A DNA stretch of 6,332 bases from Hyphomicrobiales bacterium (GCA_003232175.1 QILX01000018.1:1-6332); one strand, 5' to 3'; shown: positions 1 to 6,161, counted from the first letter of the stretch. The notes: generated from the letters alone by a model not told the origin. Numbers and translations are program-made.

Positions 1-368
1 CAGCCCTGGCCGAAAAAACTCTTCTCCCGAGCGAACGTTCGGTCAATAAACTGATCGACAAAGACAAAATGTCCCGGCTCCAGCTCCTCGCGAAACGAAC
101 CCACCGCCGATACCGAAATGATATCGGTGACGCCGGCGCGCTTCATGGCATCGATATTAGCGCGGTAGTTGATATCCGAAGGTGACAGGACATGGCCGCG
201 CCCATGACGGGGCAGGAAGACCATGTCCAGCCCGTGCAGGCGGCCAAAACGAAGCGCGTCGGATGGTGCCCCCCAGGGGCTCGCCACCGCCTTCTCATGA
301 ACGTCCTCCAGCCCCGGCAGATCATAGATGCCACTGCCGCCAATGATGCCCAGAACGGTTTTGGTCAT
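1..368 (-). CDS. mtnP: S-methyl-5'-thioadenosine phosphorylase, N-terminal part (cut by window edge)
   Basis: This is the first 122 codons of a purine nucleoside phosphorylase-family enzyme that splits methylthioadenosine with phosphate into adenine and methylthioribose-1-phosphate in the cytoplasm, part of methionine salvage. Translating the minus strand from the ATG at 368 gives MTKTVLGIIGGSGIYDLPGL. GGSG at residues 10-13 is the phosphate-binding loop, PRHGRGH (53-59) carries the conserved Arg-His pair, and SPSDINYRANIDAMKRAGV followed by SVSAVGS (85-91) are signature blocks of the MTAP branch. An SD-like GGAGG lies 10 nt before the ATG, which fixes the start. About 170 residues should lie beyond the window. 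From memory of alphaproteobacterial genomes, mtnP often follows petABC and precedes apt, which fits here apart from the intervening gene. A related 5'-methylthioinosine or purine nucleoside phosphorylase activity cannot be excluded without the C-terminal half. Confidence 0.95.
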   Translation of the reverse strand, partial: MTKTVLGIIGGSGIYDLPGLEDVHEKAVASPWGAPSDALRFGRLHGLDMVFLPRHGRGHVLSPSDINYRANIDAMKRAGVTDIISVSAVGSFREELEPGHFVFVDQFIDRTFAREKSFFGQG

Positions 369-619
369 ATGAGGTGTTCCTCCGCTTCGGGCTGCCATTG
401 ATAAATCACCGATGCCAGCATGAGTACCAAAAAGTCAACCAAACCGGCACTTTGCACAAGTATATTGCGAATGAGGTCGCGGTTTGCTCCCCTTCCCCCA
501 CAGATGGGTCACAGCATCTTAATGTCTGTCTCCAAAAAACTGGAACCGGTTTTGGGAAAAAAACATGACCAGACAAGAACCTAAAGCTACGACGCCAAAT
601 CGAATGATCGCGATATGCT
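369..619. other. Gap between the nitronate monooxygenase gene and mtnP
   Basis: No credible gene is seen in these 251 nt. The half next to the nitronate monooxygenase stop holds a degenerate repeat (listed separately). The half next to mtnP is AT-richer and holds the mtnP ribosome-binding site. On the minus strand a TTGACT hexamer (complement of 433-438) could serve as a -35 box for mtnP, but no convincing -10 box follows at 16-18 nt, so I do not call a promoter. Short open frames here have no recognisable protein character. Confidence 0.5.
514..619 (-). repeat. Degenerate dispersed intergenic repeat of rhizobial type (candidate)
   Basis: Read on the minus strand, this stretch begins right after the upstream stop codon with AAAGCATATCGCGATCATTC. 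It then has a GTCGTAGCTTTAGGTTCTTG block, followed by CATG, a T-run, CCCAAAACCGGTTCCAG, TTTTTTGG and AGACAGACAT. The CCCAAAACCGG core facing TTTTGG, inside outer ATGT and ACAT arms, forms an imperfect inverted repeat at about 526-567. From memory, the order of these blocks matches a family of short palindromic intergenic repeats common in Rhizobiales and some relatives. The arms here are mismatched, so this looks like a decayed copy. There is no second copy in the window, so the repeat nature rests on recall of the family. Confidence 0.5.
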
Positions 620-1696
620 TTAAGGCCTTAGTTGATTAAACCGACCCAGGGCCGCCGATGATAGGTCTCGGGTCAAACGGGCGGCTGTGGTTTGGTTGGC
701 CAGCGCGGCGGACTGACCGCAGTAATGGGCGCTGAAGTCCCTGTTGCCGGTGGATTCCGCCGCATTTCTGAGCCCCGCCAAGGCTTTGAAGCCTTTTGGA
801 AAGGCGGCGGGTTCCTTTGCCATGGGGCCAAGTTCGCGCACGACCCGGTTCACCAGGCAGCGCGTCGGACGACCGGAGACGATATTTGTCAACACGGTGT
901 GCTCGTTTTTTACCCCTTGCAGGGCGCCGCGGTACACATCGCTGATAGTCGCCTCCCTGGTATACAGATAAGCGGTACCAATCTGAACGCCGCTGGCGCC
1001 TAGCGCAAAGGCCGCCGCGATGCCACGGCCGTCCGCGATACCGCCGGCTGCGATCACCGGAAGCTTTATCGCATCGGCGATCTGGGGCACCAGAGCCATG
1101 GTGCCTATCTGGGTCAATGGATCGTCGGTCAAAAACATGCCCCGGTGGCCTCCCGCTTCAATTCCTTGCGCGATGACTGCATCACACCCGTTTTCCGCCA
1201 GCCATATGGCCTCGCGGACCGTTGTCGCGGTGCTCAGAACCTTGGCGCCCGTTGCCTTTACCCGATCAACCAGATCCGAAGAAGGAAGACCGAAGTGAAA
1301 GCTGACCACGGCGGGTTTTGCGCGCTCCAGAACCGTGCAGCGCGAATCATCAAAAGGCTCGATCAGGCCCGTGACAAGTTCCGGCGGCGGCTGAATTTCC
1401 ATTTCATCGAAATACCCGGACAATGTCCGCAGCCATCTGGCATCCCGTTCCGGTTGAGCCGTGGGTGGATCGTTGGTGAAAAAATTGAAATTGAGTGGTC
1501 TTAAAGTTGCTTGTGACGCAGCTTCTAAGGTTTTCTCAAGCGTTGCGGCGTCCATCAGCGCGCAGCCCACTGACCCCAGCCCGCCGGCCCCGCTGACCGC
1601 CAGCGCCATTTCCAGGCCGCCGGAACCTGCCATGGGGGCCTGAATGATGGGCAGATCAATTCCCGCGAATTCAATTAATCCGTTGTCCGGCCACAT
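620..1696 (-). CDS. Nitronate monooxygenase-like flavoprotein (2-nitropropane dioxygenase family)
   Basis: This is a 358-residue TIM-barrel FMN protein of the NMO/NPD family. Characterised members oxidise toxic alkyl nitronates such as propionate-3-nitronate with O2; many homologues have unknown substrates. Visible blocks are LPIIQAPMAGSGG (15-27) at the first strand; NFNFF (69-73); HFGLP (134-138); AQGIEAGGHRG (176-186), with the His184 expected near the flavin; AAGGIADGRGI (216-226) and GVQIGTAYL (237-245), which form the FMN phosphate site; SGRPTRCLVNR (274-284); and HYCGQSAAL (324-332). Length and motif order fit class I NMO. The ATG at 1696 is preceded by GGGA with a 7-nt gap, a weak ribosome-binding site, and places the barrel start near residue 10 as usual. 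The gene lies 160 nt after petC, so it could be read through from the pet operon or have its own promoter. A related enoyl-ACP reductase II (FabK-like) is less likely given the GGHRG block. Confidence 0.87.
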   Translation of the reverse strand: MWPDNGLIEFAGIDLPIIQAPMAGSGGLEMALAVSGAGGLGSVGCALMDAATLEKTLEAASQATLRPLNFNFFTNDPPTAQPERDARWLRTLSGYFDEMEIQPPPELVTGLIEPFDDSRCTVLERAKPAVVSFHFGLPSSDLVDRVKATGAKVLSTATTVREAIWLAENGCDAVIAQGIEAGGHRGMFLTDDPLTQIGTMALVPQIADAIKLPVIAAGGIADGRGIAAAFALGASGVQIGTAYLYTREATISDVYRGALQGVKNEHTVLTNIVSGRPTRCLVNRVVRELGPMAKEPAAFPKGFKALAGLRNAAESTGNRDFSAHYCGQSAALANQTTAARLTRDLSSAALGRFNQLRP

Positions 1697-1856
1697 GGCA
1701 TTGTCCCAAATGATTCAACGAACGGAGCTGGGCGCGCAGCCCGGCCCTACCGGTTCAGGAAAACAACGACTGGTTGTGCCGAAAACTGTATTTCAACACG
1801 AAATGGGGTCAATGGTCTGGTTTTGCCTGCCCACTGAAAGGAGGCGGGCCACAAGT
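1697..1856. other. Gap between petC and the nitronate monooxygenase gene
   Basis: These 160 nt hold no gene. A hairpin lies just downstream of the petC stop and is listed separately. A TTGAAA hexamer on the minus strand could be a -35 box, but no matching -10 box is evident. The nitronate monooxygenase ribosome-binding site is at the low-coordinate end. Confidence 0.4.
1825..1849 (-). terminator. Weak hairpin after petC, possible transcription terminator
   Basis: The arms 1825-1831 and 1843-1849 pair over 7 positions around an 11-nt loop, starting about 8 nt after the petC stop codon. On the minus strand, the direction of the operon, position 4 of the stem is a C/A mismatch; on the plus strand it is a G-U wobble. 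No T-run follows on either strand, so this is at best a partial or factor-dependent terminator, or an RNA 3'-end stabiliser. It may also be chance in GC-rich DNA. Confidence 0.25.
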
Positions 1857-2729
1857 TCAGTGTTTTACCCGGGACCAGATTTTTTTCTTGGTGGCGTAGA
1901 ACAGCCCGGCGAAGATTATCAGGAAAATGATGACCTGGAAGCCCATGCGCTTGCGCGCTTCCAAATGCGGTTCGGCAGCCCACATCAGGAAGGCCGAAAC
2001 ATCACGGGACATCTGTTCGACCGATGCTTTGGTGCCGTCATTAAATTCCACGCCGTCTTCGAACAGCGGCGAGGGCATGGCGATCTGGTGTCCGGGGAAG
2101 ACTGTGTTGTAGCTCAACCCCTCCAGGAGGTTGAATTCCGCCGGCGCTTCATTGTAACCGATCAACAGAGCATACAAATAGTCGGCGCCCTGCTCCTGAT
2201 ACCCGGTGAACAGATCAAACAACCAGTTCGGAAATCCGCGTTTATAGGTCCGCGATTTAGCGATAACCGACAGGTCGGGGGGCATCGCGCCGCCATTGGA
2301 AGCCCGTGCCGCGTTGTCGTTGGCAAAGGGCGACGGCATGAGGTCACTTGGCAGGCCGGGCCGTTCGAACATGTCGCCGGCCTCGTCCGGGCCGTCGATG
2401 ACTTCGACATCCGCCGCCAGGGCCTTGACCTCCTCAAGGGAGAATTCCGGTCCGCCGGGCTCGCCCAGGTTGCGGAAATAAACATATTCCAGTGAATGGC
2501 AGGCGGCGCAGTTTTCCTTGACGATCTGGAAGCCGCGCTGCAGTTGCGCCCGGTCAAATGTGCCGAAAAAGCCGCCAAAAGACCATTTCTGGGTTTCGAC
2601 CTTGCCGCTACCGGATTCCGCCTGTGCCGGCCCGGCCAGGGCCAGCGCCAAGACTATACCAAGCGAAAGACATGCCGACCTGATTGCCATTGAGATACGT
2701 CCTGGGGCGGTGTGTACTGAAAATTTCAT
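1857..2729 (-). CDS. petC: Cytochrome c1 of the cytochrome bc1 complex
   Basis: This 290-residue periplasm-facing haem protein accepts electrons from the Rieske cluster and passes them to a soluble or membrane cytochrome c. The N-terminus is a signal peptide with a hydrophobic core (LGIVLALALAG) and an AQA cleavage site after residue 37. The haem-binding motif CAACH is at 74-78 and GHQIAMPSPL supplies the sixth ligand, Met218. A single C-terminal membrane anchor runs from about 262 to 279 and is followed by the basic tail KKKIWSRVKH. The frame stays open upstream to an ATG at 2795 inside petB. I prefer the ATG at 2729 because AAGGGG sits 7 nt before it, formed by the last two sense codons of petB, and because it gives a normal signal peptide. 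Only 4 nt separate it from the petB stop, which suggests translational coupling. Residue 14 (ATG at 2690) is an alternative start. Some lineages call this gene fbcC. Confidence 0.96.
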   Translation of the reverse strand: MKFSVHTAPGRISMAIRSACLSLGIVLALALAGPAQAESGSGKVETQKWSFGGFFGTFDRAQLQRGFQIVKENCAACHSLEYVYFRNLGEPGGPEFSLEEVKALAADVEVIDGPDEAGDMFERPGLPSDLMPSPFANDNAARASNGGAMPPDLSVIAKSRTYKRGFPNWLFDLFTGYQEQGADYLYALLIGYNEAPAEFNLLEGLSYNTVFPGHQIAMPSPLFEDGVEFNDGTKASVEQMSRDVSAFLMWAAEPHLEARKRMGFQVIIFLIIFAGLFYATKKKIWSRVKH

Positions 2730-2733
2730 GTCC

Positions 2734-4005
2734 TCACCCCTTGGTCTCAGGCGACGCGGCGGAACCACTCGGCGCGCCACCGGCGGCGCTGCCAAGCACC
2801 GATTTTGTTATGCTTTCGGGCAAGGGTCTTGGCGTCTCCAAAAGGCCGATCAGCGGCAGGATTAAGAAGAAGTGGGCAAAATACCAGGCCGTGGCGATGC
2901 GCGAAATCAGGAGGTACCACCCCTCCGGTGGCTGGGAGCCCAGATAGCCCAGAATGAGGAACACAATGATGAAGATCCAGAAAAACTGCTTGTAGATCGG
3001 CCGGAACACCGCCGAGCGCACCTTGGACCGGTCAAGCCACGGCAGCATGGCCAAGACGGCGATGGAGCCGAACATGGCGACTACGCCGCCGAGTTTGTCC
3101 GGGATGGCGCGCAAGATGGCGTAGAACGGCAGCAGGTACCATTCAGGCACGATATGGGGCGGGGTGGACAGCGGGTCCGCCGGAACATAGTTGACCGCAT
3201 CGCCGAGGATGTTGGGATTGAAGAAGATGAAGTAGGCAAAAAGGATCATGAACACCACCACCGCAAAACCGTCCTTGACGGTGTAATAGGGGTGGAAGGG
3301 AAGTGTATCTTCCTTGTCCTTCACCGAGACCCCGGTGGGATTGTTGCTTCCGGGTACGTGCAGGGCCCAGATGTGCAGGATCACCACGCCAACGATCATG
3401 AACGGCAGCAGATAATGCAGCGAGAAGAACCGGTTCAGTGTCGGGTTGTCGATGGCAAAACCGCCCCACAGCCACTCGGTCACGCCGGTGCCGATCAGCG
3501 GTATGGCGCTGAACAGGTTGGTGATCACCGTGGCGCCCCAGAAGCTCATCTGGCCCCACGGCAGCACATAACCCATGAAGGCGGTGGCCATCATCAGCAG
3601 ATAGATGATCACCCCGAGGATCCACAATATCTCGCGCGGGGCCTTGTAGGAGCCGTAATAAAGGCCGCGGCCCATATGGATGTAAACGGCAAGGAAGAAC
3701 ATCGATGCGCCGACCGAATGGGAATAGCGGATCAGCCAGCCGTAATTGACGTTGCGCATGATGCGCTCGACCGAACCGAAGGCAAAATCGACATGAGGGG
3801 TGTAGTGCATCGCCAGGATGATGCCGGTGATGATCTGGGTAACGAGCAAGAACGACAGGATGCCGCCGAAGGTCCACCAGTAATTGAGATTCCGAGGGTT
3901 GGGAAAATCGACAAAACTGTCATGCATCAGCCGCATGATCGGCAGGCGTTCATCGAACCAGCGTGCAAAACCGGAGCCAGGTGTATAGGTGGATTGTCCG
4001 CTCAT
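2734..4005 (-). CDS. petB: Cytochrome b of the cytochrome bc1 complex
   Basis: This 423-residue integral membrane subunit carries both b haems and the quinol oxidation (Qo) and quinone reduction (Qi) sites. Haem ligands are the pairs His96/His110 (HSVGASMFFLAVYIH) and His197/His211 (HYLLPFMIVGVVILH). The 14-residue spacing in both pairs is that of bc1, whereas b6f has one longer second spacing. PEWY at 287-290 is the Qo glutamate motif. Full length with all eight expected helices shows this is not the split b6/subunit IV form. The C-terminal tail (about 401-423) is rich in Gly, Ala and Ser and is probably unstructured. The ATG at 4005 lies 10 nt after the petA stop, with GAGGGG overlapping that stop and a 6-nt spacer. 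Its last codons double as the petC ribosome-binding site. It sits second in petABC and is also known as fbcB. Confidence 0.98.
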   Translation of the reverse strand: MSGQSTYTPGSGFARWFDERLPIMRLMHDSFVDFPNPRNLNYWWTFGGILSFLLVTQIITGIILAMHYTPHVDFAFGSVERIMRNVNYGWLIRYSHSVGASMFFLAVYIHMGRGLYYGSYKAPREILWILGVIIYLLMMATAFMGYVLPWGQMSFWGATVITNLFSAIPLIGTGVTEWLWGGFAIDNPTLNRFFSLHYLLPFMIVGVVILHIWALHVPGSNNPTGVSVKDKEDTLPFHPYYTVKDGFAVVVFMILFAYFIFFNPNILGDAVNYVPADPLSTPPHIVPEWYLLPFYAILRAIPDKLGGVVAMFGSIAVLAMLPWLDRSKVRSAVFRPIYKQFFWIFIIVFLILGYLGSQPPEGWYLLISRIATAWYFAHFFLILPLIGLLETPRPLPESITKSVLGSAAGGAPSGSAASPETKG

Positions 4006-4015
4006 GTCTGGCCCC

Positions 4016-4549
4016 TCAACCGATCTTGATGCTGGTGTCGGTCAGAAAGGCGTAGGGCGGCAAATAAAGATTTTTCGGCGCCGGGCCTTTGCGAATTCGT
4101 CCTGCAGTGTCGTAGTGGGAGCCGTGGCAGGGACAGAACCAGCCGCCATACTCGCCACGCTCATCGCCAATGCTCTGGCCTTTTGGGATGCAGCCCAAAT
4201 GGGTGCAGATGCCAATAACGATCAGCCATTGGGACCGTTCGATACGGGCCATGTCAGTTTCCGGGTCGGGCAGAATATCAAGCGGGGTCTCTTCCGCTAC
4301 CCTGATCTCCTCCGCCGTGCGGTGGCGAATAAAAATCGGCTTGCCCCGCCACATGACGGTAATCGCCTGCCCGACTTCAACCGCCTCGAAATCTACTTCA
4401 ATCGACGACAGCGACAACACCGAAGCATCGGGGTTCATCTGATCGATCAGCGGCCAGGCGATGGCGCCAATACCAACAACGCCCATTGCGCCGGTGGCAA
4501 CAAAGAGAAAGTCGCGTCGGGTTTCATCAACAGTATCGGATTGTGCCAC
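4016..4549 (-). CDS. petA: Ubiquinol-cytochrome c reductase Rieske iron-sulfur subunit
   Basis: This 177-residue protein holds the Rieske [2Fe-2S] cluster, which takes the first electron from ubiquinol at the Qo site and hands it to cytochrome c1. The N-terminus has a Tat-type anchor, TRRDFLFVATGAMG at residues 10-23, running into one membrane helix that normally stays uncleaved. Cluster motifs are CTHLGC (115-120) and CPCHGS (139-144). Cys115, His117, Cys139 and His142 are the ligands, and Cys120 and Cys141 form the structural disulfide. The start codon is GTG, because 4547-4549 reads CAC on the plus strand. A GGGGGA tract lies about 6 nt upstream, and no in-frame ATG would keep the twin arginines. 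It is first in petABC, behind a roughly 400-nt leader. Other names are fbcF and qcrA. Confidence 0.97.
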   Translation of the reverse strand: MAQSDTVDETRRDFLFVATGAMGVVGIGAIAWPLIDQMNPDASVLSLSSIEVDFEAVEVGQAITVMWRGKPIFIRHRTAEEIRVAEETPLDILPDPETDMARIERSQWLIVIGICTHLGCIPKGQSIGDERGEYGGWFCPCHGSHYDTAGRIRKGPAPKNLYLPPYAFLTDTSIKIG

Positions 4550-4728
4550 TAAAAGTCCCCCGCGGCCCCCTCATCTGGACCATTGCTCCGTGGCCCCTTC
4601 AACGGGCCAGTTTTCAGCTCCCGAGCCCCTCGCCCGTCAAACCAGGCGTTGGCCAATCAACTTCGGGTCATGCTTGGCTGATTCGCAACGCAAATAGCAA
4701 GAGACGGTTGCAATATCGATACGTATTC

Positions 4729-4752
4729 ACCACTCGCCAGCGAGTGGTTTTT
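4729..4752 (+). terminator. Terminator-like hairpin with T-run, facing the plus strand
   Basis: The arms ACCACTCGC (4729-4737) and GCGAGTGGT (4740-4748) are a perfect 9-bp inverted repeat with a 2-nt centre, so 8 pairs can close a CCAG tetraloop. On the plus strand a run of five T (4748-4752) overlaps the end of the stem, the form of an intrinsic terminator. No plus-strand gene is seen upstream of it. On the minus strand the T-run becomes a 5' A-run and nothing T-rich follows, so it is unlikely to terminate cysK. It could end an unannotated plus-strand transcript or act as an operator or a leader hairpin for petA. Confidence 0.4.
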
Positions 4753-4852
4753 GCACCGATCAACCGCCGCTGTCCACCCTTTTTCGCCAACGGCCATGCC
4801 GCCGGCGGCGTCTTGTCGCAAAACACCCTGCGGAGTTTCACATTTAGACAGC

Positions 4853-4879
4853 GCCAGCCCGCGCTTTCACCGGGCTGGC
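4853..4879 (-). terminator. GC-rich hairpin downstream of cysK, possible terminator
   Basis: The arms GCCAGCCCG (4853-4861) and CGGGCTGGC (4871-4879) are a perfect 9-bp inverted repeat with a 9-nt loop, about 71 nt after the cysK stop. Its position suits cysK transcript ending or 3'-end protection. There is no T-run after it on the minus strand, so it lacks the second half of a standard intrinsic terminator. Confidence 0.4.
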
Positions 4880-4950
4880 CATAAAGGAACCCCTCGTGGA
4901 TGGCTGGACAAGGTGCCAAGCCGGTGTCATTTGTTTGAAGCCAAAACGCC

Positions 4951-6000
4951 TTAGCCCGGCAGCTGAAACCCCGGGGTGGAGGATGCCGTTGCAAGCTCGG
5001 CCTTATTCATTTCCGCTTCGATACCGCCAAACAGCGGCGTGGACAGATAGCGCTCACCGGTATCGGGCATCATGCATAGAAAATTAGCGCCCTGAGGCGC
5101 GTCGGCCGAGACTTTCAGCGCCCCGGCAAGGGTCGCGCCGGCGGAGATGCCGACAAATATGCCCTCTTTCTGCGCCAGATCGACGGCACATTTTAATGCC
5201 TCGGGACCGGCAATGGTGACGGTTTGGTCAATGAGCTTCATGTCCACGGCATCGCCGGTGATCTTGGGGATAAAATCCGGGCTCCAGCCTTGCATCGGGT
5301 GAGGGGAAAACGAGGGGTGGCTTGCTGCGGCGGAGCCGTCGGGGTTGCGCTCCTGGGACGTGCCGCTGCTCAACATCGGCGCCAGTTCGGGTTCGCAGAC
5401 GATGACCTTGGTGTCGGGTCGCTCTTTGCGCAGCACCCGGGCAACACCTTGCAAGGTGCCGCCGGTGCCAAAGCCGGTCACCCAGTAGTCGAGGCTCTCG
5501 CCGTCGAAATCGGCCAGGATCTCGCGCGCCGTGGTGCGCTCATGGACTTCGGGGTTAGCGGGGTTTTCAAATTGCTGGGTGAAATACCAGCCATGTTTTT
5601 CCGCCAGCTCAACGGCCTTCTTGACCATGCCGGTACCCTTTTCCTTGGCCGGGGTCAAAATCACCTGGGCGCCGAGGTACCGCATCAACTTGCGCCGCTC
5701 GACGGAAAAGCTTTCCGCCATGGTCACCACCAGCGGATAGCCCTTGGCGGCGCAAACCATGGCCAGACCAATGCCGGTATTGCCGCTGGTCGCCTCGATG
5801 ACCGTCTGGCCGGGCTTCAACTCGCCGGATGCCTCCGCCGCCTCGATCACCCCCAGCGCCAGCCGGTCCTTGACCGAGCCCAGCGGGTTGAAGGCCTCGA
5901 TTTTCACATAGATGTTGACGTGGGCAGGAGCGATTTTATTGAGCTTTACGACCGGCGTATTGCCAATGGTTTGAAGAATGTTTTCGTATCTGCGGCCCAT
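4951..6000 (-). CDS. cysK: Cysteine synthase A (O-acetylserine sulfhydrylase)
   Basis: This PLP-dependent fold-type II enzyme makes cysteine and acetate from O-acetyl-L-serine and sulfide in the cytoplasm. Numbering from the ATG at 6000 gives 349 residues. NPLGSVKDR (38-46) holds the PLP lysine Lys44, TSGNTG (71-76) binds the substrate carboxylate, GTGGT (178-182) grips the PLP phosphate, and SAGAT (286-290) supplies the serine near the pyridine nitrogen. Between the CEPELAPML strand and PDFIPKI there is an extended segment (about 211-240, including SHPSFSPHPMQGWS) where standard CysK has a shorter loop. This, with the C-terminal tail, explains a length above the usual 310-325. An ATG two codons earlier (6006) touches the GGAGG with only 1 nt between; the ATG at 6000 has a 7-nt spacer and is the better start. 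Cystathionine beta-synthase is unlikely because no haem or CBS domain is present. Confidence 0.93.
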   Translation of the reverse strand: MGRRYENILQTIGNTPVVKLNKIAPAHVNIYVKIEAFNPLGSVKDRLALGVIEAAEASGELKPGQTVIEATSGNTGIGLAMVCAAKGYPLVVTMAESFSVERRKLMRYLGAQVILTPAKEKGTGMVKKAVELAEKHGWYFTQQFENPANPEVHERTTAREILADFDGESLDYWVTGFGTGGTLQGVARVLRKERPDTKVIVCEPELAPMLSSGTSQERNPDGSAAASHPSFSPHPMQGWSPDFIPKITGDAVDMKLIDQTVTIAGPEALKCAVDLAQKEGIFVGISAGATLAGALKVSADAPQGANFLCMMPDTGERYLSTPLFGGIEAEMNKAELATASSTPGFQLPG

Positions 6001-6006
6001 GGCCAT

Positions 6007-6013
6007 CCCTCCT
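6007..6013 (-). promoter_or_regulatory. cysK ribosome-binding site, decides between two ATGs
   Basis: The minus strand reads AGGAGGG directly before ATGGCCATG. This strong Shine-Dalgarno sequence abuts the first ATG (6006) but is properly spaced from the second (6000), so initiation at 6000 is favoured. Confidence 0.75.
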
Positions 6014-6028
6014 GGATTTCATCAAAAT

Positions 6029-6043
6029 TTATGCAGCGCATAA
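6029..6043. promoter_or_regulatory. 15-nt palindrome in the cysK leader, candidate operator
   Basis: TTATGC and GCATAA form perfect 6-nt arms around a 3-nt centre, 28 nt before the preferred cysK ATG. The size and symmetry suit a dimeric transcription factor, and TTA-rich ends are common in such sites. The regulator is unknown. It lies downstream of the promoter proposed at 6112-6139, so if both are real it would act as a roadblock repressor site, or the true promoter is closer to the gene. Confidence 0.35.
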
Positions 6044-6111
6044 CAGCGACGTCTGAAATGCCGATATGTGACTAAGTTTTGCCGCCGCAACATAACGAAC
6101 GCATGACAGTT

Positions 6112-6139
6112 TATCTATGTTTACCAGGACCGACTTCAA
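6112..6139 (-). promoter_or_regulatory. Possible sigma-70-type promoter for cysK
   Basis: On the minus strand TTGAAG (complement of 6134-6139) and TAGATA (complement of 6112-6117) are separated by 16 nt and resemble housekeeping -35 and -10 boxes. Transcription would start near 6105, giving an untranslated leader of about 100 nt. The -35 box lies within a small palindrome, GACTTCAAGTC (6132-6142). The site is 23 nt after the stop of the ABC gene. Confidence 0.35.
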
Positions 6140-6161
6140 GTCATGGGGCAAAGTTCTGCGC

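Larger units (their letters stand above)
4550..4950. other. Gene-free 401-nt region between cysK and petA (pet operon leader)
   Basis: No protein or tRNA gene is supported here. The region should contain the cysK 3' end and the pet promoter. I see no clear -35/-10 pair on the minus strand, although TTGCAA (complement of 4708-4713) is a possible -35 element. Three inverted repeats stand out: 4853-4879, 4729-4748 and 4591-4609. The first two are listed separately. The third pairs TGGCCC with GGGCCA around a 7-nt loop and falls in the likely petA 5' untranslated RNA. Open frames on both strands across this region have no recognisable domains and a low-complexity, shadow-like composition. Confidence 0.5.

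Noticed and set aside
374..568. Plus-strand open frame in the gap before mtnP
   Set aside because: Much of it lies in the repeat-like sequence, there is no plausible ribosome-binding site, and the predicted peptide is unrecognisable.
1644..2495. Plus-strand open frame (283 codons) crossing the petC to nitronate monooxygenase gap
   Set aside because: It is antisense to petC and to the start of the next gene, with no domain signal. The gap between the genes is simply short of stops in that frame.
2730..2795. Longer petC N-terminus starting at 2795
   Set aside because: It would add 22 Arg/Pro-rich residues inside petB ahead of a normal signal peptide. The ATG at 2729 has a well-placed SD sequence.
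2872..4029. Long plus-strand open frame (385 codons) opposite petB
   Set aside because: It is fully antisense to cytochrome b, whose haem ligands and PEWY motif are intact. Its product is charged, His/Gln/Asp-rich and domainless, typical of a shadow of a GC-rich gene.
4486..4884. Plus-strand open frame (132 codons) over the petA start and leader
   Set aside because: It overlaps petA antisense, has no protein-family character, and runs through two of the hairpins.
4668..4994. Minus-strand open frame (108 codons) between cysK and petA
   Set aside because: It overlaps the end of cysK out of frame, has no recognisable domain, and its composition is unlike that of a real protein.
5224..6075. Plus-strand open frame (283 codons) opposite cysK
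   Set aside because: It is antisense to an intact cysK and has no recognisable motif; the openness follows from GC bias at cysK codon positions.
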